Positions 43,385-53,234 of a DNA stretch of 64,000 bases are shown here, in pieces. The stretch is from contig NZ_NIHE01000011.1 of NCBI RefSeq assembly GCF_002806995.1, positions 1-64,000 of the forward strand, given 5' to 3'. Positions within the stretch are counted from its first letter, which is position 1, and each line of letters opens with the position of its first letter. Position numbers and translations under genes: made by a program. Source of the DNA: Confluentibacter lentus. Lineage in GTDB: Bacteria; Bacteroidota; Bacteroidia; Flavobacteriales; Flavobacteriaceae. A model generated the notes under the pieces. The model saw only the letters and a list, made by a program, of their open reading frames with translations, did no database searches and was not told the origin of the DNA.

Positions 43385-45718
43385 TTACCCAATCACTTCT
43401 AACTTAGCAAAACGCAATAATAATTTTTTCACACCGCCATGCTGAAAATTGATTTCAGCTTTTATATCGGCTCCAGCACCTTCAATTTTAAGAACTTCTC
43501 CAGTACCAAAACGAATGTGCTTTACCAAATTGCCCACTACTAATTTACTGTCAAATAAATTAACATTGCCATTTGTTTGTCCGACTGGTTTTAAGTTTTT
43601 GGGCGAACTTACCTGAAATTTTGTAGGCTCTTCTTTTGAAACTTTTCCTTTGTTAAACTCAACTTGTTTGGCTGGTTTAAATCGGATTCGGTTAGGCTCA
43701 ACGTCTCCAAAAATATCAGCACTTAGCATCGGGTTAAAACGTAGTTCTTCTGGCGGTGTTAAAATTTCAACATATTCATCGTCTATTTCATCTATAAAAC
43801 GGCTAGGCTCTGAATCCACTAATTTTCCCCAACGATATCTTGATAATGCATACGTTAAATAAGCTTGTTTTTCGGCCCGTGTTAACGCCACATAAAACAA
43901 TCTTCGTTCTTCCTCCAATTCACTTCGTGTGTTCATGCTCATGGCACTCGGGAACAAATCTTCTTCCAAACCGACAATAAACACATTAGGGAATTCCAAG
44001 CCTTTAGCCAAATGGATGGTCATTAAAGCTACATGATTGGCATCGCCTTTATCAGCATCCAAATCCGTTGCCAAAGCCACATCTTCGAGAAATTCCGCTA
44101 AAGACCCTGTAGTATCGGCTATTTCTTTCTGGCCTTCCACAAAGTCCTTCATTCCGTTTAAAAGCTCTTCAATATTCTCCATTCTGGTAACACCTTCAGG
44201 CGTTCCATCTTTTTTGAATTCATTTATTAATCCGCTAGTTCTGGTAACGTATTCTGCCAACTCAAAAACATCGGCTGTTTGATTCAATACCTGATAACTT
44301 TCAATAAGCGTCACAAAATCCTGAAGTTTATTTTTTGTCCCAGAATTTATATTGATATCAACTTTATCGATGTTTTTTAAAACCTCAAAAATGCTTCGGT
44401 TATAGCCATTGGCAGCGACAACCAATCTATCAATAGTAGTCTGACCAATACCACGAGGTGGAAAATTTATAATTCTCACCAAAGCTTCTTCATCCGCTGG
44501 ATTGACTACCAATCTTAAATACGACAATACATCTTTAATCTCCTTGCGTTGATAAAAAGATGTGCCACCATAAATTCGATATGGAATATCACGCTTTCTC
44601 AACGCATCTTCAATAGCACGCGATTGTGAATTGGTTCTGTACAAAATAGCAAAATCGCTATTCTTCAGCTGATTATTCATTTTCTCTTCAAAAATGGTAC
44701 TGGCTACGTAACGCCCTTCGTCACCATCCGTTAAAGACCGATGTACTTTTATTTTCGCACCTTCATCATTGGCGGTCCAAACGACTTTATCAAGTTTCGT
44801 TTGATTTTTTTCAATAATAGAATTAGCTGCATTGACGATGTTTTTCGTAGAACGGTAATTTTGCTCCAGTCTAAAAACCTTCACATCATCATAATCTTTT
44901 TGGAAATTCAAAATATTATTGATGTTGGCGCCACGAAACGCATAAATACTTTGCGCATCATCACCTACCACACAAATATTCTGGAATCTATCGGACAAAG
45001 CCCTAACGATTAAATATTGAGAGTGATTGGTATCTTGATACTCATCAACCAAGATATATTTAAACCTATTTTGGTATTTCATCAACACATCCGGAAAACG
45101 CGTTAATAATTCATTGGTTTTCAACAACAAATCATCAAAATCCATCGCACCAGCCTTAAAACAGCGGTTGACATATTCTTTGTAGATATCTCCCAAACGT
45201 GGTCGACGTGCCATAGCATCCGCCTCAATTAATTCCGGATTTTGAAAATAGGCACGAACCGTAATTAAACTATTTTTGTAAGATGATATTCTTGAACGTA
45301 TTTGTTTAGGCTTATAAATATCTTTATCCAAATTCATTTCCTTGATGATGGCACCTACCAACCTATCTGAATCTTGAGTATCATAAATGGTGAAATTACT
45401 TGGATAACCCAATTTATCAGCTTCACTGCGTAAAATCCTAGCGAAAACAGAGTGGAATGTTCCCATCCACAAATTTTTAGCCTCACTACTTCCAACAATA
45501 GTCGCGATTCGCTCTTTCATCTCCTTTGCGGCTTTGTTGGTAAATGTTAAAGCCAATATGTTGAAGGAATCCACACCTTGACTCATCAAATAAGCAATTC
45601 TAAATGTAAGCACGCGTGTTTTACCAGAACCTGCACCAGCAATAATAATCATCGGACCATCTTTTTGCAAAGTAGGCTCTAATTGTGCGTCGTTTAACTG
45701 ACTTAAATACTTTTCCAA
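43385..45718 (-). CDS. UvrD/PcrA-type ATP-dependent DNA helicase
   Basis: 777 aa superfamily 1 helicase. Motifs: GAGSGKTRVL (Walker A), TFTNKAAKEM (Ia), VDEYQDTN (II), DDAQSIYAFRGA (III), QNYRST (IV), TIHLAKGLEF (V, normally S for A) and ALTRAEKQAYL (VI). The last ~55 residues (VGNLVKHIRFGTGEVLKIEG) are the Tudor-like tail that in PcrA contacts RNA polymerase. Involved in repair and recombination control. Naming as pcrA or uvrD is not decided by the sequence. Confidence 0.93.
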   Translation of the reverse strand: MEKYLSQLNDAQLEPTLQKDGPMIIIAGAGSGKTRVLTFRIAYLMSQGVDSFNILALTFTNKAAKEMKERIATIVGSSEAKNLWMGTFHSVFARILRSEADKLGYPSNFTIYDTQDSDRLVGAIIKEMNLDKDIYKPKQIRSRISSYKNSLITVRAYFQNPELIEADAMARRPRLGDIYKEYVNRCFKAGAMDFDDLLLKTNELLTRFPDVLMKYQNRFKYILVDEYQDTNHSQYLIVRALSDRFQNICVVGDDAQSIYAFRGANINNILNFQKDYDDVKVFRLEQNYRSTKNIVNAANSIIEKNQTKLDKVVWTANDEGAKIKVHRSLTDGDEGRYVASTIFEEKMNNQLKNSDFAILYRTNSQSRAIEDALRKRDIPYRIYGGTSFYQRKEIKDVLSYLRLVVNPADEEALVRIINFPPRGIGQTTIDRLVVAANGYNRSIFEVLKNIDKVDININSGTKNKLQDFVTLIESYQVLNQTADVFELAEYVTRTSGLINEFKKDGTPEGVTRMENIEELLNGMKDFVEGQKEIADTTGSLAEFLEDVALATDLDADKGDANHVALMTIHLAKGLEFPNVFIVGLEEDLFPSAMSMNTRSELEEERRLFYVALTRAEKQAYLTYALSRYRWGKLVDSEPSRFIDEIDDEYVEILTPPEELRFNPMLSADIFGDVEPNRIRFKPAKQVEFNKGKVSKEEPTKFQVSSPKNLKPVGQTNGNVNLFDSKLVVGNLVKHIRFGTGEVLKIEGAGADIKAEINFQHGGVKKLLLRFAKLEVIG

Positions 45719-45812
45719 AACTTATTGCGATTTAAGGTGTGAAATTAACCATTGTTAAGCTTTTAGCTTGTTATTATAATCAAAAATTATAAACAATTAA
45801 GCTTTAATATGT

Positions 45813-47384
45813 TCAGTTTTCCTTACCATCACCTGTCATGGCATTTAATAATCCTGCTTTTATATTGAGCCACAAATAATTAAACACCGATTTTGTTTTA
45901 TCTCTTTCTATGTCCTTTCCATGGCCATACCTAAATGTATTGGATTTATTCTGACTATCCTTTGAAACAAAAAGATTGATTAATCCTGACAACAATTTAT
46001 TCTTTTCTTCACCGCCTTTCTTTAAAATCACAATATCAAAATCATCGTAATGCAATTTTAAATCTATACGCGACGTATGGTCGTTCCCGCTAATAGTAAA
46101 ATAATTTTTATTGATTTTCCCATTCAATCTTATATTGAGATTAGGCTCCATAAATTGATTCATATGGTTTGCATCCAATGTGCCTATGACTGCTTTAAAA
46201 ATAAATTCGTCATTAGTATCCATCACATCGAAATTCCAGTCGACTTTTAAAGGCGTATTTTTCATAAAAATGGCATCAATATGGACTGATGTTTTAGTTT
46301 CACCATGTTTATAAGTATTACTTAAATTATTTATTTCAGCATTTAAATTTGAGAATTCAAGTCTTCCTCCTTTGGGGTCTTCATTAACCTTTTCGGTATA
46401 AACTACGGTAGCATTGTTTAAATAAACTTTACTTAAACTAATACCAAAATTAAAGTTTCTTAATATTTTACTATACAGTGATTTATAATTAAAATTATCT
46501 GCAACCAATTTATCTCTATGAATAATAAGTTTAGGCTGATAAAAATCGATTTGATCACTTTTAAAATAGAAGACCGAATCGTTTTTTACACCAAAATCAT
46601 GATTTTTAATTATTAAGGAATCGATGTTTAAATCAAAATGATCTCGTTCAACAGCGATCTGTTTTGATAAGGCTTCTTTAGAATATTTCGTCTTTATGGA
46701 TAGGTTTTTAATCTTATAAAAATCCATATTAAAATGAGCTTGTTTTATGAACAGGTTTTCATAATCGCTTAGCTGATAAAACAAATTATTGTAGGTTAAA
46801 AGATAATCCTGAAAAGTAAAAGGTATTTTATGTTCAAGGCTTGACTTTTTAATGACAACCATATTAACCCTGGCATTAATTTCTTCAGACTTCAATAGCA
46901 ACGAATCATTGGCTAAATCAAAAACCGATAGGTGGCCATTGATTACTTTAATAGCTCCAATTTCAATATCTTTCCTAGAGGCACCATCAAATGAATCTCG
47001 AGAAGATTTTAAGCTTACCAAACTATTATGATGATAGATTGTTTTGGGTTGATCAAAAGAAATGCTTTTTACATTAATCTTATCATCAAAAAAATAATCC
47101 CAATAGCTTAAATTATTGATGGACAACTTCTCTAATTCAATCTGAAGATTGATGTTGCTAGTTGTACTTCCATAAACTAAAATTTTAGGATGTACCAACA
47201 CCACACTTCCTGTTAAGGAATTGACATGGACACCTTGATATTCAATTTTTATAGTTTCAGAAAAATTATTTATTCCTCTTACTAGCTTGTTTTTAACTAT
47301 AACATTTATAACTAAAGTGCTTATAATGAAAAATATTAATGCAAATAAACCTATGATAAATCCTTTTTTTAGCCGTTTGTCCAT
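45813..47384 (-). CDS. AsmA-like envelope protein of unknown function
   Basis: 523 aa from ATG 47384 (MDKRLKKGF). A single N-terminal membrane anchor (GFIIGLFALIFFIISTLVINVIV) is followed by ~480 residues of beta-rich sequence with weak repeats, in the style of AsmA/DUF748-like proteins that span the periplasm, and a short end (YLWLNIKAGLLNAM). The ATG at 47405 lies above a likely -7 box (TATCTTTA at 47389-47396, TTG at 47417-47419, 20 bp), so 47384 is preferred, giving a very short leader. No more specific function. Confidence 0.7.
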   Translation of the reverse strand: MDKRLKKGFIIGLFALIFFIISTLVINVIVKNKLVRGINNFSETIKIEYQGVHVNSLTGSVVLVHPKILVYGSTTSNINLQIELEKLSINNLSYWDYFFDDKINVKSISFDQPKTIYHHNSLVSLKSSRDSFDGASRKDIEIGAIKVINGHLSVFDLANDSLLLKSEEINARVNMVVIKKSSLEHKIPFTFQDYLLTYNNLFYQLSDYENLFIKQAHFNMDFYKIKNLSIKTKYSKEALSKQIAVERDHFDLNIDSLIIKNHDFGVKNDSVFYFKSDQIDFYQPKLIIHRDKLVADNFNYKSLYSKILRNFNFGISLSKVYLNNATVVYTEKVNEDPKGGRLEFSNLNAEINNLSNTYKHGETKTSVHIDAIFMKNTPLKVDWNFDVMDTNDEFIFKAVIGTLDANHMNQFMEPNLNIRLNGKINKNYFTISGNDHTSRIDLKLHYDDFDIVILKKGGEEKNKLLSGLINLFVSKDSQNKSNTFRYGHGKDIERDKTKSVFNYLWLNIKAGLLNAMTGDGKEN

Positions 47385-47484
47385 TACATAAAGATAAGCT
47401 ATCAATACCCTTATAACAACATATTTTAAATATCTTTACGCTTAAAATTAATTTTTAACTTTTTAACTTAAAAAAATAATCGCT

Positions 47485-48006
47485 ATGGATTCTGAAAGAG
47501 TTATTGACATGCTTTTGTTCGCCATTCCTTCTTTAATTACGGGATTAATTGCCTACTATTTTTTTAAAGAGCATACCAAAAATGAAGACGGAAGAAGACG
47601 CTTTTTGTTAAAAAAAGAATTGCAGGTTAATGCCTTGCCAACACGGCTACAGGCATATGAACGTTTAACTCTTTTTTTAGAAAGGATGTCCCCTAGTAAA
47701 CTGCTTATTAGAATATCTCCAAATGATTTAAATAAAGAAGATTACGAATCCCTACTTATACAAACCATTGAAATGGAATTGGAACATAATTTAACCCAGC
47801 AAATTTATGTTAGTGAGAAATGCTGGAATATTATTTTAGCAGCTAAAAATGCGACTATTCAGTTGATTAGAAAAGCTAGTTTATCTGAAAAAACGACTTC
47901 GGCAGACAAATTAAGAGAAGTTATTTTAACTGAAATGATGGAGAGACGTTCGCCCAGTGATGCGGCACTTTCTTTAATAAAAGATGAAATTGCTGGTATA
48001 TTTTAA
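47485..48006 (+). CDS. Conserved flavobacterial protein with N-terminal membrane segment
   Basis: 173 aa. One transmembrane segment (about residues 8-27), then a helical cytosolic region with RRRFLLKKELQVNALPTRLQAYERLTLFLERM and PSKLLIRISPNDL. Likely DUF7935 by resemblance, but I cannot confirm. Function unknown. A TATCTTTA box (47431-47438) is a weak promoter candidate. It is directly convergent with the patatin gene (stops adjacent). Confidence 0.75.
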   Translation: MDSERVIDMLLFAIPSLITGLIAYYFFKEHTKNEDGRRRFLLKKELQVNALPTRLQAYERLTLFLERMSPSKLLIRISPNDLNKEDYESLLIQTIEMELEHNLTQQIYVSEKCWNIILAAKNATIQLIRKASLSEKTTSADKLREVILTEMMERRSPSDAALSLIKDEIAGIF

Positions 48007-48918
48007 TTAATCATTTCTTAATTCGTTAAACCTGCCTTGGGCACACTTTTCTTTAGCATAATCAAAGCCTTGTTGCCACCAAGATACCATGAGCGCTTTG
48101 TTAAAGACCAACGAGTTTTCGGTGAGTTTGGATGGTGTATAATACAAATTGAGTTTTACATCTTTATTTTTGGCGGCGAGTTTTCCAATAGTAATATCGC
48201 TTCTCTCGATGCCATCAAGCAAATGCCCGAATAAATTCATCATGAGCGAAAACGGATTTTTACCCAAAACTTTATTGTACTCCATGTTTTCAGATTCCAG
48301 AATAATGGCATCAACTTCTGTCGCACCGCGTTGAATGGCCTCCCTAATGGGCACCACGCAGCCAAAAGCACCATCGGCGTATTCAAATCCGTCAACAGTT
48401 GCTAAAGACATAAACGGAATGTAATTACATGAAATCCATACCCAATTACAAAATTCGTCGTATGTGTAATCTTTTATGGATTTGTATTCTATTCTGTTCT
48501 TTGATAAATTAGATACTGTTACCACAACATCTTCTTTGGTCATTCTAATTATATGGTATTCTTCTTCTGTGAAATTTCGTTTCAAATACCGCAAAAGTGC
48601 CTGACTTTCACCAAAGGTGCGCTTTCTTTTAGCGAATTGAATAAGCGTATTTAAATAGTTAATCGATACATATTCCCTACCTTCTTTTTTATGTTGCACA
48701 AAAGGATTGATATTAAAAATGTTGCTTTGCTTGACATTGGTAAAGACTTTATGGATTTTTTCAATTTTACCAGCGGCCAAATGAGGTATTAATAAACTGC
48801 CTGTTGAGGTTCCTAAAAACAAATCGTATTGCCTGCCTTCTTCTTGAATTAGATATTGCGCTACACCACCCGCATAGGCCCCTTTGCTACCACCTCCAGA
48901 AATAACCAAAGCTCTCAT
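48007..48918 (-). CDS. Patatin-like phospholipase
   Basis: 303 aa cytosolic patatin-fold acyl hydrolase. The oxyanion motif GGGSKGAYAGG (about residues 8-18), the nucleophile elbow GTSTGS (about 37-42) and the catalytic YADGAFG Asp motif (about 181-187) are all intact, so it is probably active as a lipid acyl hydrolase. Substrate unknown. Same strand as the M1 aminopeptidase gene, 46 bases apart, not necessarily co-transcribed. Confidence 0.9.
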   Translation of the reverse strand: MRALVISGGGSKGAYAGGVAQYLIQEEGRQYDLFLGTSTGSLLIPHLAAGKIEKIHKVFTNVKQSNIFNINPFVQHKKEGREYVSINYLNTLIQFAKRKRTFGESQALLRYLKRNFTEEEYHIIRMTKEDVVVTVSNLSKNRIEYKSIKDYTYDEFCNWVWISCNYIPFMSLATVDGFEYADGAFGCVVPIREAIQRGATEVDAIILESENMEYNKVLGKNPFSLMMNLFGHLLDGIERSDITIGKLAAKNKDVKLNLYYTPSKLTENSLVFNKALMVSWWQQGFDYAKEKCAQGRFNELRND

Positions 48919-48964
48919 TTTTTTTAAAATTTAGTTGATAAATATAACATTTTAAAAATAGTTG

Positions 48965-50908
48965 CTATTTTTTAAGCAAGTCTTTTGCCATTTTTGAAAA
49001 TTGCCAAACAGGATGTTTTGCGGCTTGCTCTAAATTTTCTTGGCATTTTTCGTTACAAGCGTTTATCAATTTTAAATACTGAAAGGCATTTTGACGGATT
49101 TCAAAATGATTGCTTGGATTGGTGTAATTAGTGAGTTCTTCAAAGTATTCCGACTTATTTTCTTGTTCAAAATCTTCTGTAATCAACGCTAATGTTAACC
49201 AAAGCGTTCTAATATTTTTATCATTAAAGCCTTGAAGATGTTTTGTTTTAGCTAAATATTCATGCCTACTTTCTGGAAAATTATTCCAAAGATTATATAA
49301 AGCTATTTCGATGGTTATATATGATTTGTCGTCTAAAAGTGTTTCGTAATCAGAATTCAATTCTGAAGGGATTTTAGAAAGGGATTTTGCAATAGCTTGA
49401 CGAACTTTGAGCGAATTATTAAAATCTTCTTTTCTTATGAAGTTTGGATTTTCTGAAATCAATTTGATTTTTGCTTCATCAGAAATTTTAGAATTCAAAT
49501 AATCAGCATATTTTGATTTATCTCCTTGGCAATCTACTTTCAAATAATCATTCATAAACTTTGACTGCTTTATACTTTCTATAACCAAATCACTTTCAAA
49601 TGCATCACTTTCCAACCAAAGTTTTACAAATTCCGATAAATCTTTTCCGCTTGCTTTTTCTACTTCACTTATAAAATCGTTGGTTTCAACATTTTTAAAT
49701 TCATGTTTTTTTAGATAATTCTTTATGGCCGATTTAAAAGCTTTATCCCCTACTTTTTCTCTCAAAATATACAATGCCAATGCACCTTTTTTGTAAAACG
49801 TCGTGCCACTCGATTTCGGATCTAAAAGTGCTGTGTTGCCTCCCGCTTTTTCTTGTTCCAGCAATTCCTGAACATAATGGTACAATTGCCAATAATAAAA
49901 ATGGTCTCCAAAAATGTCTTTTTCAGCCAACAACGCATAATAAGTCGCAAAGCCTTCTTGCAGCCAGTGGTGTGTTCCCGAGGTTTCAGTCACCAAATTG
50001 CCAAACCATTGATGCGCCAATTCGTGGGCATTCACATTCACATAATTCTTATCAATAAACGAGATGGAATCTATTAAATACGTATCAGAAAAAATGGTAA
50101 TACTTGTGTTTTCCATGCCCGCATACAGAAAATCTTTCACTGGAACTTGCTTGTAATTTTGCCACGGATAAGGAACGCCGATTTCTTCTTCAAGAAAATC
50201 GAACATCTGCTTGGTGTAACGGTAAGTTGGTTCAAACTTTAATGAATCCTCTGGATAATAATACATTTCCAAAGGAATACCGCTTTTTGACGTTTCTACT
50301 TTTTTATCGTATTTACCAATAGCTAAGGCAACTAAATAACTGGACATGGGTTGTTGCATATCAAAATTCCAACGATTAAATCCTTCATAATTTTCAATAT
50401 CAATTAGCTTACCATTAGCTACCACTTGATACGTGTTTTTAACAACAATGCTTAAATCAAACTCAATTTTTTCATTCATATCATCAATACTGGGAAGCCA
50501 ATTACTCGTGTATTTTCCTTGACCTTGAGTCCAAACTTGCTTTTCGTCACCTTTATTAACAAAATAAAGTGCTTTCTTAGGATTTGTCTTCCAAATAATG
50601 TCTAAAGTATAGATTTCATTTTTCTTAAAATTATGTTTTATGACAAGATGATTTCCATCATATTTTGCGGCTATAAACTCATTATTCAAAAGACATTCAA
50701 CCATACTGAAATCCTTAGCATCCAAAAAGATAGAGTCAACATCTTTTAAAATTTCATATTGATAGGAAACCTTACCACCTATTCTATTATCATCTAAACT
50801 ACCGAACTCAACACTAGCCTTGGCTGTTTTAAAATCAACAAAATCAGTTTGTTGCGCTTGTATCAAGCAACAATAAAATATAATAAAAAGATTGGTAATT
50901 AACTTCAT
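48965..50908 (-). CDS. M1 family metallopeptidase (aminopeptidase)
   Basis: 647 aa with a signal peptide (LFIIFYCCLIQA). The catalytic motif NAHELAHQWFG (near residue 294) and the WLQEGFATYYA with the third zinc ligand are intact, as is the GMEN-type motif YAGMENTSI. A C-terminal helical domain with HEAT-like repeats follows. Active zinc aminopeptidase in the periplasm, in contrast to the inactive M1-like protein at 22612. Substrate unknown. Confidence 0.92.
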   Translation of the reverse strand: MKLITNLFIIFYCCLIQAQQTDFVDFKTAKASVEFGSLDDNRIGGKVSYQYEILKDVDSIFLDAKDFSMVECLLNNEFIAAKYDGNHLVIKHNFKKNEIYTLDIIWKTNPKKALYFVNKGDEKQVWTQGQGKYTSNWLPSIDDMNEKIEFDLSIVVKNTYQVVANGKLIDIENYEGFNRWNFDMQQPMSSYLVALAIGKYDKKVETSKSGIPLEMYYYPEDSLKFEPTYRYTKQMFDFLEEEIGVPYPWQNYKQVPVKDFLYAGMENTSITIFSDTYLIDSISFIDKNYVNVNAHELAHQWFGNLVTETSGTHHWLQEGFATYYALLAEKDIFGDHFYYWQLYHYVQELLEQEKAGGNTALLDPKSSGTTFYKKGALALYILREKVGDKAFKSAIKNYLKKHEFKNVETNDFISEVEKASGKDLSEFVKLWLESDAFESDLVIESIKQSKFMNDYLKVDCQGDKSKYADYLNSKISDEAKIKLISENPNFIRKEDFNNSLKVRQAIAKSLSKIPSELNSDYETLLDDKSYITIEIALYNLWNNFPESRHEYLAKTKHLQGFNDKNIRTLWLTLALITEDFEQENKSEYFEELTNYTNPSNHFEIRQNAFQYLKLINACNEKCQENLEQAAKHPVWQFSKMAKDLLKK

Positions 50909-50950
50909 AACGTGTTTATAACAAAGGTTAAGCCAAAATAATAATAATCC

Positions 50951-50980
50951 TTGTCATTATTACCAAAAGCAGTATTTTAG
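50951..50980 (+). promoter_or_regulatory. Promoter of recG
   Basis: TTG (50951-50953), 19 bp, TATTTTAG (50973-50980), one mismatch from TAnnTTTG. The predicted start lies within a few bases of the recG ATG, so the leader would be absent or minimal. Confidence 0.5.
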
Positions 50981-50984
50981 TTCT

Positions 50985-53087
50985 ATGATTACTAATCTTC
51001 AAACTCCTATAGATTATTTAAAAGGCGTTGGCCCCAATCGGGCGGATTTACTGCGCACAGAGTTGGGTATTCATACGTATCAGGATTTAATCAACTTATT
51101 TCCAAATAGATACATTGACAGAACACAGTATTATAAAATCAATCAACTGCAGCGTAACAATACTGATGTGCAAGTGATTGGAAAAATAACTGAGTTTAAA
51201 GAAGTAGCACAACAACAGGGAAAACGATTGGTTGCTACATTTCAAGACGACACGGGCTTGATGGAATTGGTTTGGTTTCGGGGTCAAAAATGGATTCGGG
51301 AAAGCATAAAATTAAACACTAATTATGTTATTTTCGGAAAAACCAATTGGTTTAATGGCCGATTTAGCATGCCGCATCCCGAAATGGAATTGCTCGAAGA
51401 ACACGAAAAAAATTTACGTTCTGCCATGCAACCCGTATACCCTTCCACGGAAAAGTTATCCAATAAAGGCATCACAAACCGAGTGATTAGTAAAATCATG
51501 CAGCAGCTTTTTTTGGAAACCAATGGCAGATTTAGCGAAACGCTTTCAGAAAATATCCTTTCGGAATTGAAATTAATTAGTAAAAGTGATGCGCTTTTTA
51601 ACGTGCATTTTCCAAAAACCCAAGAGCTATTGGCACGTGCGCAATACCGATTAAAGTTTGAGGAATTTTTCTATATTCAATTGCAATTGATTTTAAAAAA
51701 TCTCATTCATAAATCGAAAATAAAAGGCTTTCCTTTTGAAAAAGTCGGCACCTATTTCAACACCTTTTTTAAAGACCATTTGCCCTTTGAATTGACCAAT
51801 GCACAGAAGCGTGTTTTAAAAGAAATCAGAGCCGATTTAGGTAGCAATGCACAAATGAATCGATTGTTGCAGGGCGATGTAGGTTCTGGCAAGACCATTG
51901 TGGCGCTCATGTCAATGTTAATCGCACTTGACAACGGTTTTCAGGCGTGTTTAATGGCTCCGACTGAAATTTTGTCAGTTCAACACTATAACAATTTAGT
52001 TGAATTATGTAACAAATTGAATATCAGTATAAAAATACTCACTGGTTCAACTAAAACTTCAGAACGAACAAAAATTCATGAATCTTTAGAAAATGGCGAA
52101 TTAGACATCTTAATTGGCACCCACGCCTTACTTGAAAATAAGGTAAAATTCAAAAATTTAGGACTCGCCATCATAGATGAACAACATCGTTTTGGTGTGG
52201 AACAACGAAGCAAATTATGGAAAAAAAACACGTCGCCACCACATGTTTTAATCATGACGGCAACACCCATTCCACGAACATTAGCGATGTCCGTTTACGG
52301 TGATTTAGACATCTCCATAATTGACGAATTACCTCCTGGAAGAAAGTCCATAAAAACCGTGCATCGTTACGACAAAAACAGGTTGAATGTTTTCAAATTT
52401 ATACGTGATGAAATTGCGAAGGGCAGACAGATTTATATTGTCTATCCATTAATCCAAGAAAGCGAAACTATGGATTATAAAGATTTGATGGATGGCTATG
52501 AAAGCATTTCCAGAGATTTTCCTTTGCCCAATTATCAAATCTCGATTGTCCACGGCAAAATGAAACCCGCCGATAAAGATTATGAAATGCAACGTTTTAT
52601 AAAAGGCGAAACAAACATCATGGTGGCTACCACAGTGATTGAAGTCGGCGTAAACGTTCCCAACGCATCAGTAATGATTATTGAAAGTGCTGAACGTTTC
52701 GGGTTATCACAATTGCACCAATTACGCGGTCGTGTTGGTCGAAGTGCCGAACAAAGTTATTGCATTTTAATGACCAGCCATAAATTGAGCGCGGACAGCA
52801 AAACACGATTAGAAACGATGGTAAGAACTTCGGACGGTTTTGAAATTGCTGAAGTCGATTTACGATTACGTGGACCAGGAGATATTATGGGAACTCAACA
52901 AAGCGGTGTTTTAAATCTAAAAATAGCTGATTTAATAAAGGATAAAGATATTCTTCAAAATGCTCGATTTCACGCAAAAAAAGTTTTAAACAGCGACCCT
53001 ATGCTATCTAATACGGAAAACAAAGCTATTCTCAACACCTATCAAGAACTAGCAAAATTCAAAAATATTTGGAATTATATAAGTTAA
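50985..53087 (+). CDS. recG: ATP-dependent DNA helicase RecG
   Basis: 700 aa. The N-terminal OB-fold wedge domain (about residues 60-160) is followed by the SF2 helicase core: GDVGSGKTIVAL (Walker A), DEQHRFGVEQR (DExH), TATPIPRTLAMSV and VATTVIEVGVNVPNA, LHQLRGRVGRS. It remodels stalled forks and Holliday junctions. Complete. Divergent from the M1 gene, with a short shared intergenic space. Confidence 0.95.
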   Translation: MITNLQTPIDYLKGVGPNRADLLRTELGIHTYQDLINLFPNRYIDRTQYYKINQLQRNNTDVQVIGKITEFKEVAQQQGKRLVATFQDDTGLMELVWFRGQKWIRESIKLNTNYVIFGKTNWFNGRFSMPHPEMELLEEHEKNLRSAMQPVYPSTEKLSNKGITNRVISKIMQQLFLETNGRFSETLSENILSELKLISKSDALFNVHFPKTQELLARAQYRLKFEEFFYIQLQLILKNLIHKSKIKGFPFEKVGTYFNTFFKDHLPFELTNAQKRVLKEIRADLGSNAQMNRLLQGDVGSGKTIVALMSMLIALDNGFQACLMAPTEILSVQHYNNLVELCNKLNISIKILTGSTKTSERTKIHESLENGELDILIGTHALLENKVKFKNLGLAIIDEQHRFGVEQRSKLWKKNTSPPHVLIMTATPIPRTLAMSVYGDLDISIIDELPPGRKSIKTVHRYDKNRLNVFKFIRDEIAKGRQIYIVYPLIQESETMDYKDLMDGYESISRDFPLPNYQISIVHGKMKPADKDYEMQRFIKGETNIMVATTVIEVGVNVPNASVMIIESAERFGLSQLHQLRGRVGRSAEQSYCILMTSHKLSADSKTRLETMVRTSDGFEIAEVDLRLRGPGDIMGTQQSGVLNLKIADLIKDKDILQNARFHAKKVLNSDPMLSNTENKAILNTYQELAKFKNIWNYIS

Positions 53088-53234
53088 ACCATTAAATCAG
53101 ATACATGCAGTATGTTGATAATGTGTTAATTATTAAAATGATTTAATTTTTATTAAAAGAAATTAATTAGTAATATTGCCTAGAGAAAGAATCTCCTAAT
53201 TATTCTCTCTTTATAACATTTAATCCCTCTAAAA

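Noticed and set aside
47385-47405. Longer N-terminus (ATG at 47405) for the AsmA-like protein
   Set aside because: A promoter -7 box sits between this ATG and the one at 47384; the extension gives no recognised sequence.
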